64,000 nucleotides of DNA from Dyadobacter frigoris (GCF_005280585.1 NZ_SZVO01000012.1:1-64000), one strand, 5' to 3'; numbered from the stretch's first letter, positions 37,449 through 48,086 are shown. Notes: generated by a model from the letters alone, not told the origin. Program-made: numbers and translations.

Positions 37449-39068
37449 ATGACGGGACATCTTCATAACATAATTTTTCTTTGCCTCGGACTGATTGTTT
37501 GTGTGTCACTGCTAACGGTAGCTGCTCAGAAAGCCAAAATTGCATATCCCATTTTTCTTGTATTGGCCGGACTATGTATAAGTCTCATTCCCGGTGTTCC
37601 TGCTATTCATTTGGAACCTGAATTGATTTTTATAGTGATTTTACCGCCTGTCTTATTTGATGCAGCACATGAAATATCGTTGAAGTCACTATGGAAATGG
37701 AGAAGGATAATTTCCGTCATGGCATTGGGATATGTACTTTTTACGGCTACCGCTGTGGCTTTTGTAAGTGTCTGGATTATTCCGGGATTTACACTTAGCC
37801 AGGGTTTTTTATTGGGCGCAATTATTTCGCCGCCTGATGCGTCTGCCGTCATGGCGGTTTTAAAATACAGCAGACTTCCAAAAAGTACTATGGCCATATT
37901 GGAAGGCGAAAGCCTGCTCAATGATGCCACCAGTCTTACCCTATTCCGGTTTGCCCTGGTTGCAATCTCTACCCAGCACTTCATTTGGCATGAGGCTTTC
38001 ACGGGTTTTGGACTCGTTGTTATTTCGGGTATCGCCATTGGCCTTGCTTTTGGCGGATTGTCTTACGCAATTTACAAATGGCTGCCAACAGACGCCAATG
38101 TTGACATTGCCATTTCAATAGCGCTGCCTTATCTGATGTATCTGAGCGCCGAAGCAGTTAACTCCTCCGGTGTACTTGCTGTGGTAAGTGGTGGCTTACT
38201 CGTTGCTTATCAGACCCATTTTGTTTTTTCACATAAAAGCAGGTTGAAGTCAGCTTCACTCTGGTCGTCAATTGTATTTATACTCAACGCTGTAGTCTTT
38301 TTTCTCATCGGGCTTCAATTACCAGAAATTATCAAGGCAGTGGGGCGGTCCGGTCTTGCCATGGCAACGGGATATGCTTTGATTATTACATTTATTGTGA
38401 TCCTTGTCCGCTTACTTGCTGGCCTGTTCAGCTCGGTATTTACCACCTACATCAGCCGCTATATCACCGTTGCGGCAAAACGGCCGGGTTGGCGTATTCC
38501 GGTTCTGAGTAGCTGGGCGGGTATGCGTGGCATCGTTTCTTTGGCTTCGGCCTCGGCTATTCCGTTATTGTTGCCTGATGGACAAGCTTTTCCTCATCGT
38601 AACCTGATCTTGTTTATCACATTTATGGTCATTTTAGTAACGCTGATCGGGCAGGGGCTGAGCCTTCCCTGGATGATTAGAATACTGGATCCGAAACCGC
38701 TGGAAGATTTAAAATCGGATCATCAGCAGTTACTTGAAATTGAATTGGAACTTTACCAGGTTGCTGCCGAGGAACTTAATTTCAACCATCAGCAAGACAT
38801 CGACAAGAATGTGCTTTTGCAATATCGGGGTGAATACCTCAAACACAAGCTGCAAATATTGAAGGATGCCAATAGTGATGACGGAACAAGGCAAAAAGCC
38901 ATGCAACGTCTGGAGCATTTCCGGGAGATTATGGCTAAGGTGATCAACAGAGAACGTCTTCAGCTTCATTCATTCAGAAAGAAAACCGAATATGACGATG
39001 ATATTGTTGCTTTTGTAGAACACCGGCTGGATTTGGAAGAGGAGCAGCTACAAAGCGATAAGGAGTAG
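37449..39068 (+). CDS. Na+/H+ antiporter, CPA1 family
   Basis: The 539-residue membrane protein has about 12 helices in the first 410 residues (LIVCVSLLTVAAQKAKIAYPIFLVLAGL, IVILPPVLFDAAHEIS, GAIISPPDASAVMAVL, LEGESLLNDATSLTLF). The motif with PPDA and the ND pair (LLNDAT) is the cation-binding region of the family. A cytoplasmic charged tail (about 430-539) is helical and carries many Glu and Lys. It exchanges Na+ for H+ across the inner membrane for pH and salt balance. Confidence 0.9.
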   Translation: MTGHLHNIIFLCLGLIVCVSLLTVAAQKAKIAYPIFLVLAGLCISLIPGVPAIHLEPELIFIVILPPVLFDAAHEISLKSLWKWRRIISVMALGYVLFTATAVAFVSVWIIPGFTLSQGFLLGAIISPPDASAVMAVLKYSRLPKSTMAILEGESLLNDATSLTLFRFALVAISTQHFIWHEAFTGFGLVVISGIAIGLAFGGLSYAIYKWLPTDANVDIAISIALPYLMYLSAEAVNSSGVLAVVSGGLLVAYQTHFVFSHKSRLKSASLWSSIVFILNAVVFFLIGLQLPEIIKAVGRSGLAMATGYALIITFIVILVRLLAGLFSSVFTTYISRYITVAAKRPGWRIPVLSSWAGMRGIVSLASASAIPLLLPDGQAFPHRNLILFITFMVILVTLIGQGLSLPWMIRILDPKPLEDLKSDHQQLLEIELELYQVAAEELNFNHQQDIDKNVLLQYRGEYLKHKLQILKDANSDDGTRQKAMQRLEHFREIMAKVINRERLQLHSFRKKTEYDDDIVAFVEHRLDLEEEQLQSDKE

Positions 39069-39104
39069 AGAGGAATTGATTTCGTGGAAGGATACTGGTA
39101 AAAT

Positions 39105-39140
39105 TGAAGCAGACCTGATTTATATCTGGTCTGCTTCAAA
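39105..39140 (-). terminator. Hairpin between convergent antiporter and HU genes
   Basis: A perfect 12-bp inverted repeat (39105-39116 with 39129-39140) is followed on the minus strand by ATTTTACC. It ends the HU gene and may also serve the antiporter. Confidence 0.7.
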
Positions 39141-39149
39141 TAACTTGAT

Positions 39150-39443
39150 TTATTGTTCCAGGCTTACACCTTCTTTGATCTGACTGACAAATTCAGGAGA
39201 TGGCTTGAAAAATGGAATGACGTGCGCATCAACAATAATGGTCGAATTAAGCGCAATATTTCTGGCGGTCTTTTGTGCCCTATGTTTGATCGTAAAACTT
39301 CCAAAGCCACGGAAATAGACATTTTCTCCTTCACTTAATGAATCTTTTATCGTCACAAAAAATGATTCAATTACTTTCTCAACGGCGTCTTTTTCGATTC
39401 CTGTCCGTTCAGTTATTTTGGAAATAGTTTCTGCTTTTGTCAT
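39150..39443 (-). CDS. HU/IHF-family DNA-binding protein
   Basis: The 97-residue histone-like protein has the family pattern: MTKAETISKITERTGIEKDAVE, a helical dimer region, and the GFGSFTIKHRAQKTARNI signature with the beta-arm that bends DNA. The ATG at 39443 is preferred to an upstream in-frame start at 39476 because it begins the conserved region. It is expected to be nucleoid-associated. Confidence 0.92.
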   Translation of the reverse strand: MTKAETISKITERTGIEKDAVEKVIESFFVTIKDSLSEGENVYFRGFGSFTIKHRAQKTARNIALNSTIIVDAHVIPFFKPSPEFVSQIKEGVSLEQ

Positions 39444-39617
39444 GCGGTCTGTAATGTGGGGTAAAACAAGCTTCAAAGGTAAGTCTTTCTGTTGTAAGAC
39501 ACAGGCTTTTAGCAGTAAAAGTCTTTAGTCCGGTTGAAATTTCAGAAAAATCAAACTTCTATATGCCATATCCCGGAGAATAAAAACGTACAGAGTCGTT
39601 TAACCTGAGCAATGGCG

Positions 39618-40433
39618 TTACAAGGAAAGCGTCTGATGATCGTCCATCGTTTTGGCAAAATCCAGAAGCACATCTTTGTCTTTGATAACAGCCATAAAAC
39701 CGGAAATATGTCTGAATACGAATCCATCAAGTGAAGTTATACTTTCGGGAATCATTGCCAGATTTGTGTCGATCGTTTGGATCTGCCAACCGTTCGCGTG
39801 AGGCAAAACAGCAAAAATGTGCTCTTTTTTATCTTTCCAAACCGTAGAAAACTGATCAAATACGGCTATATTATTATCCAGGATAGTACGGAATTGATAG
39901 TCGGATTCTGATTTTGCCTTTTTGACGGATGAATAAATTTCATTGCCGATAATATCCTGAGCGACCTCAGCGGCCTTTAAAAATTGTTTGTACTGCATGG
40001 CAGCATCCGTCATATCGCGGTTGAAACCACCCAGAATTCCGGAAGTATTTTTAAATCCTTTTGGAAGTGTTGACCAAAGTTCAAAAATATTGTCACGATT
40101 TGTATCCATCACATCAATCGATGAAATAAACCGTCCGAAAAAAGCCTGGGCATCAGGAGGACAGATTTCATTTTTGAAATGCTCGTAAACAAGGCCAGCG
40201 GCCGACAAGAGCTCTTTATTTTGGTGATGGTCAAAATTGAGCATCACCGGATCGTAAACTCCGCCAACATCCAAAACCAGAATATTGCTATCCGCAACTG
40301 CTTCCGCAAGTATTTTGGGATCACGGGTACGCGTTACTTCGAATTGATAACCTGCCTGACGAAGAAGGGCCACAGCAATGACCTCATCTGCGTGAAATGC
40401 TGTGTCATGGGTAATGACAGTGGAAAAAGACAT
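39618..40433 (-). CDS. MYG1/UPF0160-family protein (DHH-like metal-dependent hydrolase)
   Basis: The 271-residue protein opens with THDTAFHADEVIAVALLR and carries VLDVGG and FDHHQ, metal-binding motifs of the MYG1 exonuclease family. Eukaryotic MYG1 is a 3'-5' RNA exonuclease; the bacterial role is unknown. It stands alone on the minus strand. Confidence 0.82.
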   Translation of the reverse strand: MSFSTVITHDTAFHADEVIAVALLRQAGYQFEVTRTRDPKILAEAVADSNILVLDVGGVYDPVMLNFDHHQNKELLSAAGLVYEHFKNEICPPDAQAFFGRFISSIDVMDTNRDNIFELWSTLPKGFKNTSGILGGFNRDMTDAAMQYKQFLKAAEVAQDIIGNEIYSSVKKAKSESDYQFRTILDNNIAVFDQFSTVWKDKKEHIFAVLPHANGWQIQTIDTNLAMIPESITSLDGFVFRHISGFMAVIKDKDVLLDFAKTMDDHQTLSL

Positions 40434-40625
40434 AAATATTCTGTAAGATTTCCGCTAAATTAATGAATTCGGCGGGATTCTCCCGCACTGGTCACACCAT
40501 CTTAATACCAACTTTGAAAAGGTTTTTGTGGAAAATACCGGAAAATCGATATTTGAAAAATAATGGAATTCATATAAAATTTATAATTAATTTTATATTA
40601 CTAATCACTTTAACTATTTTCGACC

Positions 40626-41489
40626 ATGGAAACTAACGGTATACTAAAATGGTTTTTCGTTCTTTTATTTACACTTGTTTTATCGTGCACTGATCATCTG
40701 CCACCACAAAATTTAAGGATTAAAAGTATCACACAAACACTTCCTAACAGCAATGGGGTGGCTAACATTACAGAATTTAATTATGACAATGCAGGGCGGC
40801 TAAGTTATCTTAAATCCTACCAAACTCCGGACAGCAATGCAGCAGTTAGAGCCACCACGATTTATACATTTGATGGTAATAATATGCTTTTGGCTGTGAC
40901 AAGGAATTTCAGTGATTTGAAAACCGAGAAGTATCAGTTTACCTACAACCAAGCTGGCCAAATCAATAAGCTTGATTATATGGCGACAGCCGATGATGTT
41001 TATAATATGACCTTTGAGTATAACGGAAATTTGCTTGCTGGAAGTAAAAGGAAATTTAGCTTTTCATCCGTCTCTTTTGATAAGAGCATTATTTACAATT
41101 TCAGTAATGACAATCTTGGGTCGGCAAGTTCTATCACGACTTTTACAAAAAATGTTTCATCGGTTACAAATTCTGTATCAACCTACACCTATGATGACAA
41201 GATAAATCCTTTCTATGGAAATTTTATCATTCCTGCACCCAACGGGCCTGCAAGACCTTCACAAGGAAATTTTAATTATTATACGTACTACGGCGGAATT
41301 GATAATTTTCTGTCTCTTAATAGAAATAATATAGTTTCAGAATCAATAGCAGAAAATTATAATGCTACATACGAATATACCTACAACATTCAGGGGCTTC
41401 CGCTGAGTCGTATTACAAGAAAGAAAAACGGACCTCAGGATGCAGGTTTTGTTGATGAAACTTTGGTTTTCGTTTACGAAACTTACTGA
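40626..41489 (+). CDS. Lipoprotein with YD/RHS-like repeats
   Basis: The 287-residue protein has a lipoprotein signal peptide with lipobox LVLSC. The mature part has YD-type repeats (EFNYDNAGRLSYLKSY, YQFTYNQAGQINKLDY, FEYNGNLLAGSKRKF, YEYTYNIQGLPLSRITRK), a pattern of surface beta-structures such as RHS proteins. The function is unknown. It is followed by the GH92 gene after 150 bp. Confidence 0.72.
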   Translation: METNGILKWFFVLLFTLVLSCTDHLPPQNLRIKSITQTLPNSNGVANITEFNYDNAGRLSYLKSYQTPDSNAAVRATTIYTFDGNNMLLAVTRNFSDLKTEKYQFTYNQAGQINKLDYMATADDVYNMTFEYNGNLLAGSKRKFSFSSVSFDKSIIYNFSNDNLGSASSITTFTKNVSSVTNSVSTYTYDDKINPFYGNFIIPAPNGPARPSQGNFNYYTYYGGIDNFLSLNRNNIVSESIAENYNATYEYTYNIQGLPLSRITRKKNGPQDAGFVDETLVFVYETY

Positions 41490-41639
41490 GCGATTCCAAT
41501 TGATTTTTGAAGGGTTTTCATATGGATCTTTAATATTTTTCCTCAGCCAAAAAGTTTCAAATTCTTTGTTGGTATGTATGAACATGTTAATTAGAGATGT
41601 ATCTTTATGGAAATTTGAATACGATATATACAATTTTCT

Positions 41640-43991
41640 ATGAGATCGGTGCTGAAAATCTGCTTTATTGTTCTTGTTACGCTATTTTCCTCTTGTGCCA
41701 CATCACATGAGAATTTTCTTAAATATGTTAATCCGAATATAGGAACAGCCCATAGCCGCTGGTTTTTTTATACGCCCGCAGCTGTGCCTTACGGAATGGC
41801 CAAGCTGGCTCCTTCGACCAACGGACATTGTGGAAATGCTTCTGGATGGGAAGCAGTGGGTTATGACACGAGACAGAATTCAATCGAAGGGTTTTTGAAT
41901 TTTCATGAATGGCAGATAGGCGGGGTTAGTTTTATGCCTTCAAACGGGGTTTTGAAAGTGAAACCCGGAGAGCTGGAAGGTCCGAAAAATGGCTATCGTT
42001 CAGGATTTGACAGGAAAAACCAGGTTGCTGAGCCTGGATATTACAAAGTGCTGTTGGACGATTATCACATTACAGCCGAGCTCACTGCAACAAAAAGGGT
42101 AGGGTTTCATCGTTATACTTTTTCAAAAAACGATCAGTCACACATCATTTTAGACATTGGAAATAAACAGGGAGAAAGCGGCGAGGTGACTGATTCGGAA
42201 GTGAAAATGGTGGACGATACACACTTTGAAGGCTTTGTGAGTACTTATCCAAAATATGTGGCGCTTTACGATCCCCAAGGAAAAATATCTATGTATTTTT
42301 ATGGAGAAATAAGTCGTAAACCTGCGAATATGACTGCTTTTACCACGGACAGTATTTTTGAAAATAAGTCTTTTTCGGAAGGAAAAGGTGCTGGTCTGGT
42401 ACTGAATTATAAAACTGCGGACAGAGATCAGATTGAAATTAAAGTAGGACTTTCCTATACTTCAACCACAAATGCCAAGGAGAATCTTCTGGCAGAAGCT
42501 TCCGGTCTTACTTTTGATAAAGCCAAAGAAAGGGCACAAAATATCTGGCAGCAACAACTTGGAAGAATAGTTTTGACGGACACAAATCAGAATAACAAGG
42601 TTAAATTTTATACTGGTTTATTTCACGCTTTGCTTGGCCGGGGAATTGCGAGTGATATTAACGGATCTTATCCCAAACATGGCGGACTTCAGGGAAAGTT
42701 ATCTGTTTCAAAAGATAACCAGATGCCTGAATTTATGAACACCGATGCAATCTGGGGCGCATTCTGGAATATCACCCAGCTCTGGTCTTTATCTTACCCG
42801 CAGTGGTATGGCAATTACGTAAATACTCAGCTCCAGCTTTATAAGGACAAAGGATGGCTTGGCGACGGGATCGCTAACAGCGAGTATGTTTCGGGTGTAG
42901 GAACCAATTTTGTTGGCCTGGCCATTGTGGGTGCGTACAATGCCGGTATTAGAAATTACGATGTGCAGCTTGCCTACCAGGCCGTAAAAGCCAATGAAAT
43001 GAGTTGGTTGAACAGAAAACCGGGTTCTGGTAAAATGGATACAAAGTCTTTTATGAAACATGGTTTTGTTCCCTTTCTGGATCAGGATAAAACTGATTCA
43101 ACAGGCTCTCATTATTCGGCTTCGCATACTTTGGAATATAGTTTTAGTGCATTTGCCGCAGCCCAAATGGCCAGATCATTAAACAAAAAGCAGGATTATG
43201 AAGATTTGATAACCTATTCCAACGGTTGGAAATATATTTTCAATCCCGGAAACAAACTGATGCACCCAAAAAAGGCTGATGGATCTTATATCAACAAACT
43301 TGATCCATACGAACCTTGGCGGGGTTTTCAGGAAGGAAATGCAATGCAGTATACCTTTTATGTTCCCCATAACCCGGCCGGATTAATCCAGGCAATGGGA
43401 CAGGACATTTTCAATAACAAGCTCGACAGCATTTTCACATCCTCCGAAAAATCAGGTTTTGGCGGGGGGAAACAGATCGATGCATTCGCAGGAATTAAAT
43501 CCCTGTATAACCATGGTAACCAGCCATGTCTGCACATCAGCTGGCTGTTTAACTTTTCAGGAAAACCGTGGCTAACACAAAAATGGACAAGATTGATTTG
43601 TGATGAATTTTATGGTACTGAGCCCATTCATGGCTATGGTTACGGACAGGATGAAGATCAGGGTCAGCTCGGTTCCTGGTATGTGCTTGCATCGTTGGGC
43701 TTATTTGATGTGAAAGGATTTACTGACGCTCGTCCGATCATAGAATTCGGAAGTCCGCTATTCAAAAAAGCTGATATTGAGCTCGGTAATGCAAAAAAAC
43801 TAACGATTCAAACGGTCAACAATTCGCAGGAAAATTTATTTATCCAGTCAGCGAGCTTCAACGGCAAGAAACTGGAAAACTGCTGGTTATTCCGCGATGA
43901 GCTGATGAAAGGCGGTAATCTTGAATTTACCATGGGAAAAGAGCCAAACAAATCCTGGGGAGTCGCCATACCCCCTCCATCTGCGCAGTGA
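41640..43991 (+). CDS. GH92-family alpha-mannosidase, lipoprotein
   Basis: The 783-residue exported enzyme has a lipobox (FSSCATS). GH92 traits are the opening VNPNIGT, YTPAAVPYGMAKLAPST, GFLNFHEWQIGG, a large middle domain with the substrate region NTDAIWGAFWNITQLW, and GYGYGQDEDQGQLGSWYVLASLGLF in the C-terminal catalytic domain. GH92 enzymes are Ca-dependent exo-acting alpha-mannosidases on glycans. Specificity (alpha-1,2 or other) cannot be told. No PUL genes are adjacent. Confidence 0.9.
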   Translation: MRSVLKICFIVLVTLFSSCATSHENFLKYVNPNIGTAHSRWFFYTPAAVPYGMAKLAPSTNGHCGNASGWEAVGYDTRQNSIEGFLNFHEWQIGGVSFMPSNGVLKVKPGELEGPKNGYRSGFDRKNQVAEPGYYKVLLDDYHITAELTATKRVGFHRYTFSKNDQSHIILDIGNKQGESGEVTDSEVKMVDDTHFEGFVSTYPKYVALYDPQGKISMYFYGEISRKPANMTAFTTDSIFENKSFSEGKGAGLVLNYKTADRDQIEIKVGLSYTSTTNAKENLLAEASGLTFDKAKERAQNIWQQQLGRIVLTDTNQNNKVKFYTGLFHALLGRGIASDINGSYPKHGGLQGKLSVSKDNQMPEFMNTDAIWGAFWNITQLWSLSYPQWYGNYVNTQLQLYKDKGWLGDGIANSEYVSGVGTNFVGLAIVGAYNAGIRNYDVQLAYQAVKANEMSWLNRKPGSGKMDTKSFMKHGFVPFLDQDKTDSTGSHYSASHTLEYSFSAFAAAQMARSLNKKQDYEDLITYSNGWKYIFNPGNKLMHPKKADGSYINKLDPYEPWRGFQEGNAMQYTFYVPHNPAGLIQAMGQDIFNNKLDSIFTSSEKSGFGGGKQIDAFAGIKSLYNHGNQPCLHISWLFNFSGKPWLTQKWTRLICDEFYGTEPIHGYGYGQDEDQGQLGSWYVLASLGLFDVKGFTDARPIIEFGSPLFKKADIELGNAKKLTIQTVNNSQENLFIQSASFNGKKLENCWLFRDELMKGGNLEFTMGKEPNKSWGVAIPPPSAQ

Positions 43992-44065
43992 CCTTCCGGA
44001 GCTCTCCACCTGAACATCCTTGACAATAAATGACAATCCCTGACAAAAAAATACCCCTGACTAAT

Positions 44066-44644
44066 TCACATCTTAGCCTTAAGTCTGCTAAGTGTTTCCT
44101 GTGAAATGTTAAGGTATGAGGCCACCAGTTTATTGGGCAAACGTGCAACAATAGCAGGATTTTGCTCCAAAAGCAGAACATAACGTTCTTTGGCATTCAT
44201 GGTTACAAAAGACATTAACCGGTTTGTATTGTTCACGTAGGCCTTTTCAAGATAGATTCTGTAAAATTTATCCCAGGAAGGAATAATTTCCAGAAGATGA
44301 TAAAAGTCTTGCTGACTAATGTAGAGCAGGTCAGAATTTTCGACTGCCTGGATAAATTCCTGGGATGGCTCACCGGTAATAAAACTCACAAGACCGGTTG
44401 CAAAATTATTTTCAAATGCGACGTAACGTGTGGTATCCTGGCCTTGTTCGTTATTGAAAAAAATTCTTAGACAGCCCTTGCCAACAAAAAAGGTTCGTTG
44501 TCCGGTCTGTCCCTGGTGTATTAAAATCTCATTCTTTTTGGCGTAGTAAGGCCTGAAGCAGGTGAGTATAATTTCAAGTTCGGAAGGAGATACTTGGATT
44601 CTTTCTTTTATGTATTGGCTAACCTGGTCAGTTATATTTATCAC
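44066..44644 (-). CDS. Crp/Fnr-family transcriptional regulator
   Basis: The 192-residue protein has a cNMP-binding-like domain (about 25-130: YYAKKNEILIHQGQTGQRTFFVGKGCLRIFF) and a C-terminal HTH (LPNKLVASYLNISQETLSRLKAK). It starts with GTG at 44644, overlapping the DUF2798 stop by four bases (GTGA), so the two are translationally coupled. No Cys cluster for an Fe-S site is seen. Confidence 0.85.
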   Translation of the reverse strand: MINITDQVSQYIKERIQVSPSELEIILTCFRPYYAKKNEILIHQGQTGQRTFFVGKGCLRIFFNNEQGQDTTRYVAFENNFATGLVSFITGEPSQEFIQAVENSDLLYISQQDFYHLLEIIPSWDKFYRIYLEKAYVNNTNRLMSFVTMNAKERYVLLLEQNPAIVARLPNKLVASYLNISQETLSRLKAKM

Positions 44645-44865
44645 GATTTTGAAGAGAGTTTTTCTGCCAGTTTGCGGGCATTGGGAATAATTAAAAATGC
44701 GGCTGCGTAGGCCACTGGTAACATAACGCTCCAGGCACTGATAAATTTATAAAACCAATCCTGACCTAAACCATAGTTGCGGATCAGACCGACAAAGGCC
44801 ATAATCATCGTCATTGGAATAACCACAAAAAGTGTATTGATATACTTAAAATATTTCTGTTTCAT
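44641..44865 (-). CDS. DUF2798-family small membrane protein
   Basis: The 74-residue protein has two membrane helices (VVIPMTMIMAFVGLIRNYG, FISAWSVMLPVAYAAAFLII). The ATG at 44865 is chosen over an upstream in-frame start. It overlaps the Crp gene. DUF2798 has no known function and is often found near regulators. Confidence 0.8.
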   Translation of the reverse strand: MKQKYFKYINTLFVVIPMTMIMAFVGLIRNYGLGQDWFYKFISAWSVMLPVAYAAAFLIIPNARKLAEKLSSKS

Positions 44866-45242
44866 AATAACTGAGTTTTTGTTTTGAAAGTGCAAATATG
44901 CCGGCCAATAAGACAGCAAACATTGACCTGTGTCAAAAAATGAAAACAGAAGATCATTTTTAAAACTTAACAATTGGAAGTTGTTTAAACTTTTTTTGAG
45001 TTATTTATTTTTCAGCGATAAAATATAACTTTAACAATCTGATATAAAGGATTTTTTGACTCAGATCCATGTTCTCTTATACTTATATGAGGCAATATCC
45101 ATTGCTCTATTGTACTTTTATCGACAATTCCCGGAGAGATTTTTATTTTATGATACGGCACCACAAAATTTAAAATTTTACCGGGAAACCTTGTTGGAAA
45201 CCAATAAGGTTAAACGACGTCATTATTAACCAAAACAATTCT
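44866..45242. other. Gap of about 380 bp
   Basis: It separates the divergent DUF2798 and esterase genes. AT-rich, no ORF or repeat seen. Confidence 0.5.
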
Positions 45243-46457
45243 GTGAAATCTTTTTTCTGTTCGATCGCCTTCCTCTTAATTTTTTTTTGTGTCCATGCGC
45301 AGGAAAATAGCCCTTTCAGCACTGGATTCGAGGAGACGATTTCTTCGAAGATATTGGGACAAAAACGTGAAGTCTGGATACATATTCCTAAAAGCAATGA
45401 AGGGAACAAAATTAAAGACAGAGGACATTATCCTGTGATTTATTTGTTGGACGGAAGTGATAATTTCAACACCGTTGTAAGTATTACAGAACATATGGCT
45501 GAATCAAGTCTTTGTCCTCCTATGATTGTGGTTGGAATCCTGCATTCAGACAGAGTGAGCGAGTTAACCATTGGTACCGATAACGAGTTGCCCGGAGTGG
45601 TTGGCAATGGTGAAAAATTCATGTCCTTTGTCGAGAAAGAACTTATTCCTTATATCGATGCGACCTATCCGACCACAACTTATAAAACATTTATCGGTCA
45701 TTCCCTTGGAGGCTTGGCGGTAATGAATACTTTTCTGCATAACCCGAATTTATTTAATTCTTATGTTTCTCTTGACGGATCACTATGGTGGGATAATCAT
45801 AAAATTGTGAAAGAGGCCAAAACCATTTTACCAACTCAAAATTATAAAGGGAAAGCATTATTTATGGCCATGGCCAATCGTTTGGAAAGGGGGATTGATA
45901 CGCTAAGTGTTCAAAAAGACACAAGCGGGTCTACGGCACTTATTCGTAGCAATCTGGAATTCATTAAAGACCTTTCTAAAAATAAAAAGAACCAATTGCG
46001 TTTCAAATACAAATTTTACGAAAATGATAATCACCCTTCCGTAAGATTGGTCGGAGAATATGATGCGCTTCGATTTATTTTTGATTTTTACAAGCTTAAA
46101 ATTTACGACAGCGAATTAAAGGACCCTGATTTTAAATTAGATTCATTATTGGTCACACATTACAAGAACGTTTCTGAAAAAATGGGGTATATTAATATGC
46201 CAGGTGAAAGCCAGGTTAATAATCTTGGATACCAAATGATGGGTACTAATCAATATACAAAGGCAGAAACTTTGTTCAAACTCAATATTGCCAACAATCC
46301 TGAAAGTGCCAATTGTTATGATTCGCTTGGTGATTTGTACCTTAAAACCGGTGATAAAACCAAAGCAATAGAGAGCTTCAAAAAAGCTTTAACGCTGAAA
46401 GCAATTCCGGAAACCAAAGAAAAATTGGAGAAGTTATTGAATGAGAGGAAAAAATAA
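45243..46457 (+). CDS. Exported esterase/alpha-beta hydrolase with TPR tail
   Basis: The 404-residue protein starts at GTG 45243 with signal peptide MKSFFCSIAFLLIFFCVHAQ. The alpha/beta hydrolase core (IroE/Fes-like esterase group) has the nucleophile elbow GHSLGG, the REVWIHIPKS opening and the ENDNHPSVRLVGEY region that likely supplies the catalytic His. A TPR-like C-terminal (NCYDSLGDLYLKTGDKTKAIESFKKAL) resembles the tail of the serine hydrolase at 2516. It probably cleaves esters of siderophores or other compounds; substrate unknown. Confidence 0.85.
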   Translation: MKSFFCSIAFLLIFFCVHAQENSPFSTGFEETISSKILGQKREVWIHIPKSNEGNKIKDRGHYPVIYLLDGSDNFNTVVSITEHMAESSLCPPMIVVGILHSDRVSELTIGTDNELPGVVGNGEKFMSFVEKELIPYIDATYPTTTYKTFIGHSLGGLAVMNTFLHNPNLFNSYVSLDGSLWWDNHKIVKEAKTILPTQNYKGKALFMAMANRLERGIDTLSVQKDTSGSTALIRSNLEFIKDLSKNKKNQLRFKYKFYENDNHPSVRLVGEYDALRFIFDFYKLKIYDSELKDPDFKLDSLLVTHYKNVSEKMGYINMPGESQVNNLGYQMMGTNQYTKAETLFKLNIANNPESANCYDSLGDLYLKTGDKTKAIESFKKALTLKAIPETKEKLEKLLNERKK

Positions 46458-46637
46458 AGCCCTATTGACATGTTCACTTACAGTTCTTTGTTTATATAAC
46501 TTTGGGTCAAAATATTTATAATCGGTGCTTTCCAGAGCCGTGTTTCTTGGATTAGGTTTAATATTTGCTTGTATTTTTTCTGCATCGCAAACCATGTGAA
46601 GCTCGTCGTGATCAAACCCAGGGTCTGTATTTGGTCA

Positions 46638-48086
46638 TTATTTCTTAAAATCCGAGGGCAAAGCGGCAGCCGTTTCATCATTGAAAACTGGAAGAGCAGA
46701 TCTGAGCGCAGGATTATCCAGCATTTGTTTCAAACGGACAGGATCCGGATAGGGAATTTGAAAAGCCGGTTTTTGAAGTGCTGTGGAATCTCCTGTTTTT
46801 AAATAATGCGAGACATTTTTAATTTGAATCAGGACCATTTTGTGCCTGTTTTGCATATCAATAAAATCATCTTCTTTTCTGGAACGGTGGCCTTTGAAAA
46901 GAACTACAAAAAATGAAATGCTAATTAATATAGTTAAAAGTTGAGTTCGGAGGTTTCGTTGGGATAATTCTGTTATCCGAAGCGAAAACCAGGCGTAAGC
47001 TGTAAGACCGAAACTAAGAAAATCGGCATAACGTGATGTGACATTATTTAAATCATGACCACGGCCGTAGCTTGTTGCAAATGCCTGCAAGAGTGACCAT
47101 AGCAGACAGCCTGCCATCAGCAGATCGTACCGGGTAAAAGTTTTTCGGTATATCAGAAAAGGAAGAGAAATAAATGTAGGTAACCAAAGCATAGGTAAGG
47201 CCCAATATTTTACTTTGAAAGGCCAGCTTTCCATCAATAAAAAAGTGTTTAACAATTCTTTTATGTCGTGCGCTCTGAAAATTTCATGGCCCGGCTGTGG
47301 CGGAATTGTCAAATATCCTGTGATTGCGATGGTTAACAGCAATAAAATAAACAAAAAGATTTGGGCAGGTCGTTTTCTGTGCAGATACCAGTGCAGGCCA
47401 TATACAGACGCAACCGCCAAAGGTGTCATAATACCCGAGGCCATTGTTAATACGCTTAGGATGCTAAGAATAATCACGACCATAAATGAAACCAAACTTT
47501 CCGGTCGCCATGCAGCAATTGCTAACGCGGTTACTGCGAATAAAAGCAAAAAATAAAACTGGCTTTGAAAACCTACAAGAAGATTTTCCCAAATAAAAGG
47601 TAATACTGAACCCGCTAATATAACCGGAAGCATAAGCCATCTTTTTCCTTTTAATTCGCCAGTCATATATAACAGCCAGACCAAAATAAATGGAATGGAA
47701 GTGGCAAGTAAAACATTAATACGCGCCTCGGTGAGATTGTTCCATACACCAGTTAATTCAAAAGAGAATAATGTCAGGAGCCGGGCTGGAAATACACGGT
47801 GCTCGTTGTGTGGCAGCCAAAGATCCGTGAATTTAAGCGTCCCTTCCAGCCACGGACGAAGCAAATGATCACCTTCGGCATCCCATTGATCCCAAAACGG
47901 CAAGGCAACAGCGAAATGTTCTACATAATACCAGCGGGGAATTATAAGTAAAGACAGTAAAAGAAGAAAAAGTAAGGCAGGTTTTGCATTGTACTTTTTA
48001 ACTTTTAAGCCGGATCCTGCAATCCCTGGCGGAGTAACCGGGTTGGCAGCAGAATTTGCCGGATCAGAAGTGGAGTTCAATTTCAT
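46638..48086 (-). CDS. Polytopic membrane protein of unknown function
   Basis: The 482-residue protein has about 11 hydrophobic helices. A conserved loop, PFWDQWDAEGDHLLRPWLEG then LPHNEHRVFPARLL, lies after helix 1 and resembles the acidic loop of GT-C glycosyltransferase-like membrane proteins, so a lipid-linked sugar transferase role is possible but not shown. The C-terminus is soluble. No partner gene is adjacent. Confidence 0.7.
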   Translation of the reverse strand: MKLNSTSDPANSAANPVTPPGIAGSGLKVKKYNAKPALLFLLLLSLLIIPRWYYVEHFAVALPFWDQWDAEGDHLLRPWLEGTLKFTDLWLPHNEHRVFPARLLTLFSFELTGVWNNLTEARINVLLATSIPFILVWLLYMTGELKGKRWLMLPVILAGSVLPFIWENLLVGFQSQFYFLLLFAVTALAIAAWRPESLVSFMVVIILSILSVLTMASGIMTPLAVASVYGLHWYLHRKRPAQIFLFILLLLTIAITGYLTIPPQPGHEIFRAHDIKELLNTFLLMESWPFKVKYWALPMLWLPTFISLPFLIYRKTFTRYDLLMAGCLLWSLLQAFATSYGRGHDLNNVTSRYADFLSFGLTAYAWFSLRITELSQRNLRTQLLTILISISFFVVLFKGHRSRKEDDFIDMQNRHKMVLIQIKNVSHYLKTGDSTALQKPAFQIPYPDPVRLKQMLDNPALRSALPVFNDETAAALPSDFKK